Shown here: in pieces, positions 18,354 to 26,208 of the stretch | Numbering within the stretch: position 1 is the first letter of the stretch | How the letters are laid out: every line of letters begins with the position of its first letter | Source of the DNA: Virgibacillus sp. MSJ-26 | Lineage (GTDB): Bacteria; Bacillota; Bacilli; Bacillales; Amphibacillaceae | Length of the DNA stretch: 36,683 bases | NCBI RefSeq assembly: GCF_018918075.1 | Contig: NZ_JAHLPW010000027.1 | Location: forward strand, 1 to 36,683 | Direction: 5' to 3' | Program-made: the position numbers and the translations under genes | Notes under the pieces: model-generated | Databases searched by the model: none | What the model saw: only the letters and a program-made list of their open reading frames with translations | Told to the model about the DNA's origin: nothing

Positions 18354-18663
18354 GTCATTCCTCCTTTTAATAAATTTCAGACTTATTTGAATTCAATCTA
18401 TCACTTCCAACCAGTAGGAACAATAGACTTTAAACAAAATAAGCTAAAAGACTAAGCCATTCAGTTACTTAGTCGGAGAAAATTTTGTCGAAATTAAAAG
18501 CGTTAAGTCTATTTCTCTATGTAGAAAGAACGTATTGCAAACTTGCTACCAAACTATTAATCAACATTTTTTCGCACTTAGATAGTGAACATCACATTCT
18601 TTAGCGGCTTTTCTTACTGTATACTTATTCCACTTAGTCTGAACTTCTGCGGCATGGCTCTTG
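18354..18663. other. leader region of the giant protease gene
   Basis: This 310-base gap holds the strong AGGAGG ribosome binding site next to the protease start and presumably its promoter. I cannot identify a confident -35/-10 pair. Repeat array 4 begins at its far end. Confidence 0.4.
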
Positions 18664-19003
18664 TTCTATAGCTTTTCATTCCGGTCTATGTGCCGTCTTT
18701 CAGGTCTATGTGCCGTCTTTCCGATCTATGTGCCGTCTTTCAGGTCTATGTGCCGTTATTCCGGTCTATGTGCCGTCATTCCGGTCTATGCGCCGTTATT
18801 CCGGTCTATGTGCCGTCATTTCGTTCTATGCGCCGTCTTTCTGTTCTATGTGCCGTCTTTCAGGTCTATATGCCGTCTTTCCGACCTATGTGCCGTCTTT
18901 CAGGTCTATGTGCCGTTATTCCGGTCTATGTGCCGTCATTCCGGTCTATGCGCCGTTATTCCGGTCTATGTGCCGTCATTTCGTTCTATGCGCCGTCATC
19001 CAG
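18664..19003. repeat. tandem-repeat array 4 (17 x 20 bp) with a 160-bp higher-order duplication
   Basis: Seventeen 20-base units begin TCTATG(T/C)GCCGT. The first unit is the TCTATAGC variant, as in array 3. Eight consecutive units are duplicated: the block of about 100 bases starting at 18741 recurs almost exactly at 18901, a 160-bp shift. The array lies between the giant protease (upstream side) and the TPR gene terminator. Confidence 0.92.
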
Positions 19004-19057
19004 CCAAAAAGGATAGCATAAACACCACAAATGAATTATCAAAAGTTATAAAAAAAA

Positions 19058-19091
19058 GAGGTTAAACCCTCTTGCCAAAAGGGTTTACCTC
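19058..19091 (-). terminator. rho-independent terminator of the TPR gene
   Basis: GAGGTTAAACCCT (19058-19070) pairs with AGGGTTTACCTC (19080-19091) apart from one bulge. On the minus strand it is followed by TTTTTTT. It ends nine bases past the stop. Confidence 0.88.
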
Positions 19092-19099
19092 CAATCAAA

Positions 19100-21196
19100 C
19101 TAATCAATCCTATTCATCAACTCATACTGTCGTAATTTCAACTCAAACAATGTAAGAGGATCACGATAGATTTCGGGCTCTTCTTGCATTCTGTTTAGTG
19201 CAGCTTGATGCTTTTCAATAGCCAACTGAGCCTCTTCCATTTCACCATTCAATACATCGAGTGGATTTGAGAAAAATCGATCAACATCCCACTCGATTGA
19301 TCCCTCAAACAACTCCAATTGCTGGATAAATGGAGCAATAAGGTCTTCCACGACCTGAGTAAAGTCCGCATTCTCAATATAACTTTTATATTTACTATGC
19401 ACTTTTTCTTTACTCCTAGAAATAGACTCAACCAATTTGCCAGCCCCTTTCAACAACAGTTGGGAAGGGGTGTTTCGCAATACAAAATTTATTTTTTCAA
19501 AGCGAAGCAAGCTTCTTGCCATGCGCTCTAAATCGCGTCGCCAATCATCCAACACTTTAAAGTCACCCTGCAGGACAATCTTTTCTTCATTAAATTGTTG
19601 ATTTAAAGTCGCACTTAACTCATTAAACGTCCTCTGACTCATGTCGAATTCCCTTTTACAATCCCCAATCCAGTCCTGAATCGTACTTTTTAGATTATCG
19701 TTGACGAAGTTTTTCATGTAAACGGCCATACGCCTGTTCATCTCTTCATTGAGATCGACATGAAGTGTTGAAAAATTACTATCCTCTTCAATAAACTGAG
19801 AACAATTTTGTAATAGCTTAGGTAACTCGCTCTTCAATTGTTGAGTCACTGAATTTTTGATATGACGAAACGAAGCTGCGATATCATCCGTCATGTCACT
19901 TTCCATCTCACCTAGCTGATCATGAACATCTTTGAGGTTAGTTTGCAACCCTTCACTCCAATCGATATCTTCTTGAACAACATTTTCCAATTCCGCCTTT
20001 TGTTCTAGCAAAAACTCGATTGAAACCTTAACCAATTCCCGAATTTTCGAAGGACTCGCGACTTCCATATTGTATCCCTCTAGCATAGGCTCTGTCGCTT
20101 TAGCTAAATCTTCTGCCAAACCTTCCCTCTCTGCCCATGCTTTAATAGAATCAAACAGCTCTAAGCCTTCTTTTCTACCATTTTCATTAACATCCGAGCG
20201 TTCAAACCGGGAGGCCGCTTCATTAATCATCATCTGATCAAGCGTATTTGGAAACATTTCATCCCAAGCAAGCGCCGCTGTTGAAGAAACCAAATCATCC
20301 GTTTGATAAGACACATCCAACCAATTTTTCACAAGATCCGGCATCATAGCTGAGATATCCTTTATTAAAAACCGTCCACTAATCAGGTCGAAATAACCTT
20401 CTTGATATAAGCTCGGCAAAATCTTCCAATCATAAGAAGATTCATCGACCTCCTCCAATACGAGCTGGTTCATCATTTCCAACCAAGCCAAGTACATATC
20501 ACTGTCTCGATAATTGTTCCACAACACCTCAGTAAAGTTTTCAAATCGCTCATCATCCATTTGCAGCAATGTCGCTAACAACTCTTTGAAGAAAATCGGT
20601 TCATAATGACGGGTTGACCCTCTCTCAACATACCCTGATAAAACCTCAAACCAATAAGGAGACTTTAACCTCAAAGCCTCACTCACCGCGAGTTCAACAG
20701 CAAAATCCCATTCATTCACGCCTTCTAAATAACTCTTCGCCACCTCTGTCACTTGAGAATAATCCGGGTTCAAACTCACCGCATTCCTAATCGTACGAAC
20801 AGCCTTTTCCTGATGACCTTGTTGTATGTACAGAGAAAAGAGTTGCAATAAAACTTCAGATTGCAAAGCCAGTGATGACGTATCAACCTGCTTGTAAAAC
20901 TTCTCCGCCTCATCCAATAATCCCATTTCCAAATGAGCATCCGCTATATTCTTCTCCGCCCACGGAATAAACTCCTTATCCATCGGCTGTTGCCACTTAA
21001 AAATCGCCGCTTCATAATCATTATTCAAAAAATAAACTTCCCCTTGCGCAAACCGAACCGAAGATAACCTAGGCCGCGGTTCTTGCAACATTTCCATATA
21101 CATCTCGCCCAATATTTTCACAGCATGACCTTGTTTATTCTCATCTAAAATCCCTCGATAATAGGTCTTATTAATCAGTTCATTCTCAGTTGTCAT
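19100..21196 (-). CDS. TPR and coiled-coil protein, unknown function
   Basis: This 698-aa soluble protein has no signal peptide or TM segment. Its N-terminal third carries tetratricopeptide-like helical pairs, for example FAQGEVYFLNNDYEAAIFKW, AEKNIADAHLEMGLLDEAEKFY and LFSLYIQQGHQEKAVRTIRNA, roughly residues 45-165. Its C-terminal half is long, charged and helical, with coiled-coil character (about 400-690). TPR domains bind other proteins, so a scaffold role is likely, but no partner is adjacent. GGGGG lies seven bases before the ATG. It is transcribed alone and ends in a strong terminator. I do not recognise a named family. Confidence 0.75.
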   Translation of the reverse strand: MTTENELINKTYYRGILDENKQGHAVKILGEMYMEMLQEPRPRLSSVRFAQGEVYFLNNDYEAAIFKWQQPMDKEFIPWAEKNIADAHLEMGLLDEAEKFYKQVDTSSLALQSEVLLQLFSLYIQQGHQEKAVRTIRNAVSLNPDYSQVTEVAKSYLEGVNEWDFAVELAVSEALRLKSPYWFEVLSGYVERGSTRHYEPIFFKELLATLLQMDDERFENFTEVLWNNYRDSDMYLAWLEMMNQLVLEEVDESSYDWKILPSLYQEGYFDLISGRFLIKDISAMMPDLVKNWLDVSYQTDDLVSSTAALAWDEMFPNTLDQMMINEAASRFERSDVNENGRKEGLELFDSIKAWAEREGLAEDLAKATEPMLEGYNMEVASPSKIRELVKVSIEFLLEQKAELENVVQEDIDWSEGLQTNLKDVHDQLGEMESDMTDDIAASFRHIKNSVTQQLKSELPKLLQNCSQFIEEDSNFSTLHVDLNEEMNRRMAVYMKNFVNDNLKSTIQDWIGDCKREFDMSQRTFNELSATLNQQFNEEKIVLQGDFKVLDDWRRDLERMARSLLRFEKINFVLRNTPSQLLLKGAGKLVESISRSKEKVHSKYKSYIENADFTQVVEDLIAPFIQQLELFEGSIEWDVDRFFSNPLDVLNGEMEEAQLAIEKHQAALNRMQEEPEIYRDPLTLFELKLRQYELMNRID

Positions 21197-21622
21197 GATA
21201 ATCCCCCAAATCGTATATTTTCTGCTGAACTCATTATTTTAAACACAGCTATATTATTCATATCATCCCTGTACTATACATGAAGTCACATGATTTACAA
21301 CCATAACATCTATAATATATTACCCTCACATAAAACGGTATTCATAGATTGCCAGTTTTAACTTATTAAACGTAAAAGCACCCTATAAATATCATTCGAT
21401 CATTCTATCATTTTTATTACGGTTCTTCTCCAAAGAAAACACTCACTCCACTCACGGGAAATAAATATACAGACTTGGGAAAATCCACAGTAAAACGCAC
21501 CGAATTAAGCAGACCAAATCGCAGCACATGAAGATCTCAATCCAAACTAAGTGACGGCTAACCCCCACACCTTTAGAGAGGCAACCATAGAGGAGATTGG
21601 AGCAAAATTTAAAAACGTTTCA
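21197..21622. other. intergenic region with a dispersed-repeat copy
   Basis: No gene is supported. At 21551-21569, GTGACGGCTAACCCCCACA is a diverged copy of the 17-bp arms found at 7612 and 8334. Forward frames near 21570-21700 are open for a short way but have no start or ribosome binding site. Confidence 0.45.
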
Positions 21623-21949
21623 TTAAAGTTCACTATGAATAATGTTCAAAACTTCTTCCAATATAGAATCAGGTACTTTTTCGATGAAATATGCATTTCT
21701 GGCTTTTAAATCCACGGAGCGGATGTGCTGACAGAGTATTGAGCCGGTGGTGGATGTTTGCTCATTTAAATTAACATTAAGTGGAAAGTCTTGACTGGTG
21801 TTAGTTATCGGGCAAACGAGGGCTAAACTACTGAGTTTATTAAAAAAGTTATTGCTGACAACAAGTGCCAGCCCTGTCCCACTTTGCTCGAAACCTTTTT
21901 GCGGATTAAAATCGAGTCTAATAATATCACCTTGTTTAGCATGGTACAT
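21623..21949 (-). CDS. mazF: MazF/PemK-family toxin, catalytic Arg replaced
   Basis: The 108-aa protein aligns with E. coli-type MazF, an mRNA interferase: GDIIRLDFNPQKGFEQ near 7-22, LALVVSNNFFN, CPITNTS, and the late IRSVDLKAR. It would cleave mRNA in the cytoplasm and be neutralised by the antitoxin encoded just upstream. The Glu of the KGxEQ motif (Glu21) and the Thr of CPIT are present. The HRP triplet that carries the catalytic Arg29 in E. coli MazF reads TGL here, so Arg is Gly and Pro is Leu. The toxin may be weak or dead. Its ATG overlaps the antitoxin stop by one base (TAATG), which implies translational coupling. Confidence 0.85.
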   Translation of the reverse strand: MYHAKQGDIIRLDFNPQKGFEQSGTGLALVVSNNFFNKLSSLALVCPITNTSQDFPLNVNLNEQTSTTGSILCQHIRSVDLKARNAYFIEKVPDSILEEVLNIIHSEL

Positions 21950-22203
21950 TAAAAGCGCTCCTCCCCTTTATCTTCTCCCATATCAAATTCTTTCATGTTC
22001 TCTTCAAGTTCTTTATTAGAAGTAGTAATATCATAGTTTGCAAAGCGCTCCTCAATAGTGAGCGGCCGATTTGATTTATCAATGGTGATGCCATGTTCAT
22101 TAATGTTAAATGAAATATGATCACCACTACTTACATTTAATATCCGACGAACTTCGACTGGAATTGTAATTTGCCCTTTACTTGTTAACTTCGCTTCAAA
22201 CAT
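21949..22203 (-). CDS. AbrB/MazE-type antitoxin
   Basis: The 84-aa product has an N-terminal SpoVT-AbrB swapped-hairpin DNA-binding domain: AKLTSKGQITIPVEVRRIL near 4-22 and GDHISFNI near 27-34. An acidic C-terminal tail should wrap the toxin. It represses its own operon and binds MazF. A TTG six bases further upstream is also open, but the ATG at 22203 is preferred because GGGGG lies seven bases before it. The direct repeat GTAAGGAAAG-GTAAGGAAAG in the leader lies just upstream. A textbook sigma-A promoter drives the pair. Confidence 0.88.
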   Translation of the reverse strand: MFEAKLTSKGQITIPVEVRRILNVSSGDHISFNINEHGITIDKSNRPLTIEERFANYDITTSNKELEENMKEFDMGEDKGEERF

Positions 22204-22238
22204 GTTCAAACCCCCTTTCCTTACCTTTCCTTACTTGT

Positions 22239-22267
22239 AGTATATTCACATTATATCTATTTGTCAA
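22239..22267 (-). promoter_or_regulatory. sigma-A promoter of the toxin-antitoxin operon
   Basis: On the minus strand TTGACA (22262-22267) is followed by 17 bases and TATACT (22239-22244). This is a near-consensus vegetative promoter about 35 bases upstream of the antitoxin start. Confidence 0.85.
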
Positions 22268-22400
22268 TGAGGAAGCACGAGGCAGGTTTCGTCCCCCTTA
22301 CTCGATAAACATAAATTGATTTCTAGTTGTTGAATGGATACTATGAATAAAAGTCTCAAGTTCTCCATAATTTATAATAAATGACTATATGGAGATTGAT

Positions 22401-22580
22401 ATGATGGTTGATGATAAAATGAGATATATCGCTCGTCGTTACTTGGAAAAGAACATAATCCCTACAAGGAATAAATGGTTTAATGGATTTCATATTGAAA
22501 AAGGCAGACGTGAGGCGCGACCATTCTCTTCTTTCTATCCGAAGCTGGAAAACATAAAAAGAAATTCCGCAGATAATTAA
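22401..22580 (+). CDS. small basic protein, unknown
   Basis: A frame of 59 codons begins MMVDDKMRYIARRYLEK and ends KRNSADN. GGAG lies six bases before the ATG at 22401; the upstream ATG at 22389 overlaps that site and is less likely. The product is basic and soluble, with no known motif. Its TAA lies in the loop of the shared terminator and only one base away from the stop of the convergent gene on the other strand. Confidence 0.5.
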   Translation: MMVDDKMRYIARRYLEKNIIPTRNKWFNGFHIEKGRREARPFSSFYPKLENIKRNSADN

Positions 22581-22593
22581 ATCAGCGGAATTT
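22562..22593. terminator. bidirectional terminator between two small convergent genes
   Basis: AAATTCCGC and GCGGAATTT form a perfect 9-bp stem around a 14-base loop. The stop codons of both flanking small genes (TAA 22578-22580; TGA 22582-22584 on the minus strand) lie inside the loop. AAA/TTT flanks allow it to act in both directions. Confidence 0.65.
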
Positions 22594-22752
22594 ACTTCTA
22601 TGCCTTAATCTATACAATTCATTGATTGTTCTAGCCTTTGATCTGTTCTCACTAGTATTCCTACCATATCTACTGGCAATAATCCGTTCTTGAGAAGACA
22701 TTTTCTTCTGTTCTTCTTTATGACTCATCTTTTCTTTTTCCTTTACTGACAT
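22582..22752 (-). CDS. small basic 56-aa protein, unknown
   Basis: The reading frame MSVKEKEKMSHKEEQKKMSS...LRHRSKFR has 56 codons. GGGAGGAG lies seven bases before the ATG, a very strong site. An extended -10 element (TGGTATAAT) lies 24 bases upstream. The product is highly charged and probably helical at the N-terminus, with an Arg-rich tail. It lies 46 bases after the two-TM protein gene on the same strand, so it could also be co-transcribed. No family is recognised. Confidence 0.6.
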   Translation of the reverse strand: MSVKEKEKMSHKEEQKKMSSQERIIASRYGRNTSENRSKARTINELYRLRHRSKFR

Positions 22753-22775
22753 AGAAAACTCCTCCCTTTACTAGT

Positions 22776-22784
22776 ATTATACCA
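22776..22784 (-). promoter_or_regulatory. extended -10 promoter of the 56-aa gene
   Basis: TGGTATAAT on the minus strand fits an extended -10 element. The -35 is poor (GATTAA-like), as is often tolerated with TGnTATAAT. Confidence 0.45.
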
Positions 22785-22798
22785 TATTATTTCAATAA

Positions 22799-23632
22799 TT
22801 AATCATTTGCTTTGTGCTCAGTTAGTATATTGTCATTATTTAATACCTGTAGCATGGTGATTGTATCAAATAGTATACTGGCATAACCAAGAATGCTTTC
22901 AAATGTCTCTTGATCATAGATATCAAATGGATGTTCATACCCTCTTCTCACAATCATAACGGCTTCGTCATCATCTGAAATTGAAATATGACCAATAAGT
23001 AAATTTTCCCCTCTTATTAACCGATTGTTATAAACGGTGTTTGCTTTAGGTATACGTTGATTAATAAGCGATTGAAAAAGTCTCTTTTCCCTGCCTTTTA
23101 TTTCTGATGGAGCGACAACATCAACAACAAGAGTAAGTTCATTATTATACTCAAGGGCATTATTTTTATAGCTTTCCGCTAGAAATTCTACCAATTGTTT
23201 AAGTTCAAATAGATTATTTTCAAGCAAATATCTAACATTTTCTATATGATTATGTAGCATTGTTGATGAAAATAAAAATTGATTTGCAATATGTTTTTCC
23301 CTAGAGAGAGCAGCATCAAATTCCATTTCCATTTTAAATATTTTGAGACGTCTGAACGGAGTCATTGTTATGAGATGAGCCAATAAAAGTCCAAATGCTA
23401 AAATAAGTATTACCGTAATCATTCCAATAAATATGGGTTTAGCAAAATGCTCTATGATAGTTGATGGATTTTTGAACATGGGGTTGTTCAAATAATAAAT
23501 ATACATAGACACCCCAAATCCAATGGCAATTGGCACAAAAAGTGTCATTAAAATAAAATGTATTTCCTGCCTTCTTCCATCCATCCAATCTATTATTCGA
23601 AGTATAAAAATAAAAAGCCTACCCTTATACAT
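22799..23632 (-). CDS. two-TM membrane protein with C-terminal sensor-like domain
   Basis: The 277-aa protein has two TM helices, about 25-46 and 68-92. A basic juxtamembrane segment and a helical region with a coiled-coil look (about 100-155) follow. The C-terminal mixed alpha/beta domain (about 160-265) contains NRLIRGENLLIGHISISDDDEAVMIVRR, which resembles a GAF-like fold. That suggests a membrane-bound sensor lacking kinase or cyclase output, but this is inference. GGAGGGAG lies before the ATG. No named family is recognised. Confidence 0.65.
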   Translation of the reverse strand: MYKGRLFIFILRIIDWMDGRRQEIHFILMTLFVPIAIGFGVSMYIYYLNNPMFKNPSTIIEHFAKPIFIGMITVILILAFGLLLAHLITMTPFRRLKIFKMEMEFDAALSREKHIANQFLFSSTMLHNHIENVRYLLENNLFELKQLVEFLAESYKNNALEYNNELTLVVDVVAPSEIKGREKRLFQSLINQRIPKANTVYNNRLIRGENLLIGHISISDDDEAVMIVRRGYEHPFDIYDQETFESILGYASILFDTITMLQVLNNDNILTEHKAND

Positions 23633-24115
23633 CTATCGCTCCCTCCGTATCTTTTTTGATTTGCTATCATCTTCTAGCTATAAACCAGAGACTCTATTGT
23701 AAATAGAGAATTCCAGGAACTCTCTCCTATACGTTGATATATGAAGGGTAAGCTATTAAAGAATAAAAATCAAGAGCGTATGTTCTAATCAAATGGTACA
23801 TTAATCTTCTAATACTTGATTTTTATAGAGTTATAAATTACTATTTCCTACTTAATACTATGAACACTTTTCATTTTTATAAATAATTACCAAACAGTCT
23901 CTGCATAGGAATAGAACCTAGTTCTGGGATTATCGTTACAACTGAAGAAGCCTGCACGACCTGACGCAATTCTTGTAGGACATGGAGGGAGCCTGGAGCC
24001 TGTGGGATTTAACTCTGTCACCGTAACTATTTATACGCATCAAAAAACATCGCTCTTTTCAGTGAAACTCATGCTAAAATAAATAAGGGACAGGATGCCT
24101 ATATACATTAACTTA
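23633..24115. other. intergenic region with a 12-bp inverted repeat
   Basis: No gene is supported in these 483 bases. ATAAAAATCAAG (23763-23774) and CTTGATTTTTAT (23815-23826) are perfect complements with a 40-base loop. AGAACCTAGTTCT is a short palindrome near 23907-23919. Confidence 0.45.
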
Positions 24116-24805
24116 CTATAATAAAACATTAACTAATCCAGGAGTGATAAGAGAAACGACCACAGCACTTACAACCATTGCAATTGTACTTACTGATCCT
24201 TCTAACAAACTGCTTTCTAGCGCGCTAGCAGTTCCGATGGCATGTGAGGCACTACCTATTCCAACCCCTTTTCCGACAACATGATTTATCCGACATACTT
24301 TATAAATTATTGGTTTTAGAAAAACGCCACCAAAGCCGGCAATCATTACAAAAACAACCGCTAAAGTTGGAAGGCCACCAACCGTATCTGCAACAGACAT
24401 CGCTACAGGGGCGGTAACGGATTTTGGTGATAACGAATGAATAAGTATGTCCTCAAACCCCATCACTTTCGCAAATAATGTCCCAGTAGAAACACCGACT
24501 GCTGCTCCGATAAGAGTTCCAGAAATTATGGGTAAAGCTAATTTTTTTAAGTTTTCACGTTGTTGATAAAGTGGATATGCAAGTGCAACAACTGCCACAC
24601 CGAGCAATTCATTAATCCACTTTCCTCCAATCATATAAATCTCATAAGGTATTCGCATAACTAAAAGGATTAAAATAATTATTACAGTAGATAAAATGAC
24701 AGGAAAAGTAAACGTAAAATCCCATTTTTGATGCACTTTTTTTGAAAGCAAATACACACCATATGTGCTAACAATTGACAAGAATCCAATTATAAAGTTA
24801 ATCAT
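24116..24805 (-). CDS. LrgB/CidB-family membrane protein
   Basis: The 229-aa polytopic protein carries the LrgB signature ILIHSLSPKSVTAPVAMSVADTVGG near 121-145 and the later GSASHAIGTASA near 194-205. LrgB-type proteins act with LrgA/CidA partners in the membrane; roles reported in the family are control of murein hydrolases and programmed lysis, and pyruvate or related metabolite transport. Seven to eight TM helices are expected. Its start overlaps the end of the LrgA-like gene by eight bases, so the two are translated together. No LytSR-type regulator is in the window. Confidence 0.9.
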   Translation of the reverse strand: MINFIIGFLSIVSTYGVYLLSKKVHQKWDFTFTFPVILSTVIIILILLVMRIPYEIYMIGGKWINELLGVAVVALAYPLYQQRENLKKLALPIISGTLIGAAVGVSTGTLFAKVMGFEDILIHSLSPKSVTAPVAMSVADTVGGLPTLAVVFVMIAGFGGVFLKPIIYKVCRINHVVGKGVGIGSASHAIGTASALESSLLEGSVSTIAMVVSAVVVSLITPGLVNVLL

Positions 24806-25169
24806 GTTTCCTTTCCTTTCTACACATTATCCACTGACTCGTTAGACCTGAAGTAATAATAACCAGCGTGGTACTAAATAAGACAATGAGAATAAGGAAC
24901 ATTCCTTTTCCTACAAATAGATCAAAGTAATTAATAATTCCTACAGTGGCTGGTATAAAAAAGAAGGCAAGATTATCAACAACAAACTTGGTTCCTTCTT
25001 CAATCCAGGTCACTTTTATGACATTTGTTAATAGCAATACAAATAGGATAATCATCCCAAGGACGCTCCCTGGTATAATTAAATTAAAAATCTCTACAAT
25101 CCAATTACCAAGTAAGTATATACAATATAAAAAAATGATATGTAAGAGTATTTTACTTAGTTTGAGCAA
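24798..25169 (-). CDS. LrgA/CidA-family holin-like protein
   Basis: The 123-aa protein has four hydrophobic segments and the family core IPGSVLGMIILFVLLL near 32-47 plus FFFIPATVGIINY near 69-81. These holin/antiholin-like proteins oligomerise in the membrane. It starts with TTG at 25169, with GGAGG at eight bases. The charged C-terminus CRKERKHD overlaps the LrgB-like gene. The operon has its own promoter and follows the terminator of the sugar-acid operon, so it is probably regulated separately. Confidence 0.88.
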   Translation of the reverse strand: MLKLSKILLHIIFLYCIYLLGNWIVEIFNLIIPGSVLGMIILFVLLLTNVIKVTWIEEGTKFVVDNLAFFFIPATVGIINYFDLFVGKGMFLILIVLFSTTLVIITSGLTSQWIMCRKERKHD

Positions 25170-25200
25170 ATTTCTTCCTCCTCTGATGTCAACTTATTAC

Positions 25201-25230
25201 ATTTTACATACTATTGGTTTTCCTAATCAA
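25201..25230 (-). promoter_or_regulatory. probable sigma-A promoter of the lrgAB-like operon
   Basis: TTGATT (25225-25230, minus strand), an 18-base spacer and TAAAAT (25201-25206) lie about 32 bases before the TTG start. It is a plausible but not strong vegetative promoter. Confidence 0.45.
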
Positions 25231-25236
25231 AAAATA

Positions 25237-25280
25237 AAGCCGCATGAAATCAACACGTAACATTTGATTGCATGTGGCTT
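25237..25280 (-). terminator. terminator of the sugar-acid operon
   Basis: Two 17-base arms (AAGCCGCATGAAATCAA at 25237-25253; TTGATTGCATGTGGCTT at 25264-25280) pair at 15 positions. On the minus strand the stem runs into TTTATTTTTT. It lies 36 bases past the aldolase stop. Confidence 0.85.
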
Positions 25281-25315
25281 ATCTACTTTTATAGTATAGT
25301 CTATTGTTATAATTC

Positions 25316-26172
25316 TCAGTGAGTTACTCTATTGGATGAACCAAATAACTCTATTTTATCTTCCACGACATCACTTATCGCTTCCATTGCTGGCTGAAGA
25401 ATTGTTTTAGGATTATAGATTTCTTTATCATTTATTAATATTTCTCGTATAGTTTGCGCCCAAGCTTGACTACATTCCGTATTTACGTTTATCTTTGCGT
25501 GTCCAAGTTCTATACTCTTCTTTATCTGTTCTTTTGGAATTCCTGAACCCCCATGTAATGCAAGTGGAACTTCAGTTAGCTCAGATATCTCTTTCATTTC
25601 ACTAAAACCGAGTTTAGGTTCTCCTTTATATGGTCCGTGTACTGAACCAAGAGCCGCGGCAAGAACATCAACATTTGCTTCCTCAACAATGCGCAGACAT
25701 TCTTTCGGATCAGCATAACGTACTATACCTACAAGGCCGTCTTCATTGCCACCTACAGACCCTACCTCTGCTTCTACTGAAACTCCTCTATCGTGAGCAT
25801 AGTTCACTACTTGCTTGGTGAGCTCAATGTTTTCTTCTATGGTTAATTTGGAACCATCAAACATGACTGAACTGTAACCAGCATCAACCGCTTCTTTACA
25901 GCGTTCCACACTTTGAGCGTGATCCAAATGTAGGGCAACAGGTACTGTAATATGCATTTCTTTAACCATTTTTTAACAGTAGTTACAACTAAGTTAAAAC
26001 CACCCAAGTAATCAATAATACTATCAGAAGATCCAATAATTACAGGAGAATTTTTCTCTTCTGCTGCTTTTAAAGTCGCTTGTACCCATTGAAAATTATT
26101 CATATTAAACTGGCCAACAGCATAATGATTATTTTTAGCTTTACGAAGCATTTCAGTCATTGAAACTAGCAA
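25316..26172 (-). pseudogene. class II (FBP-type) aldolase interrupted by one frameshift
   Basis: Two overlapping frames make one aldolase of about 285 aa. The N-terminal part starts with TTG at 26172 (LVSMTEMLRKAKNNHYAVGQFNMNN), with AGGAG upstream. The frame is lost at a run of six A (about 25970, coding strand GTTAAAAAATGG); a seventh A restores [21 protein letters not shown]. The C-terminal part is intact: HLDHA (zinc ligand), [18 protein letters not shown] and ALHGGSG with the later zinc His. The family cleaves ketose or ketoacid phosphates using Zn2+, usually releasing dihydroxyacetone phosphate. As last gene of the sugar-acid operon it would do the cleavage step. The shift could be real, corrected by transcript slippage on the A-run, or an assembly error. 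Confidence 0.85.
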
Positions 26173-26208
26173 AATATCACCACTCCTAGAGTTTATTAAA
26201 CATGCAGC

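Noticed and set aside
238..19003. TCTATG arrays as CRISPR arrays
   Set aside because: The units are contiguous and differ only in a short tail. There are no unique spacers of 25-40 bases, and no cas genes are in the window.
18661..19065. ORFs over array 4
   Set aside because: Same reason.
21570..21700. Open plus-strand stretch FREATIEEIGAKFKNVS...
   Set aside because: It resembles a DNA-binding helix by chance, overlaps the toxin gene end and has no start or ribosome binding site.
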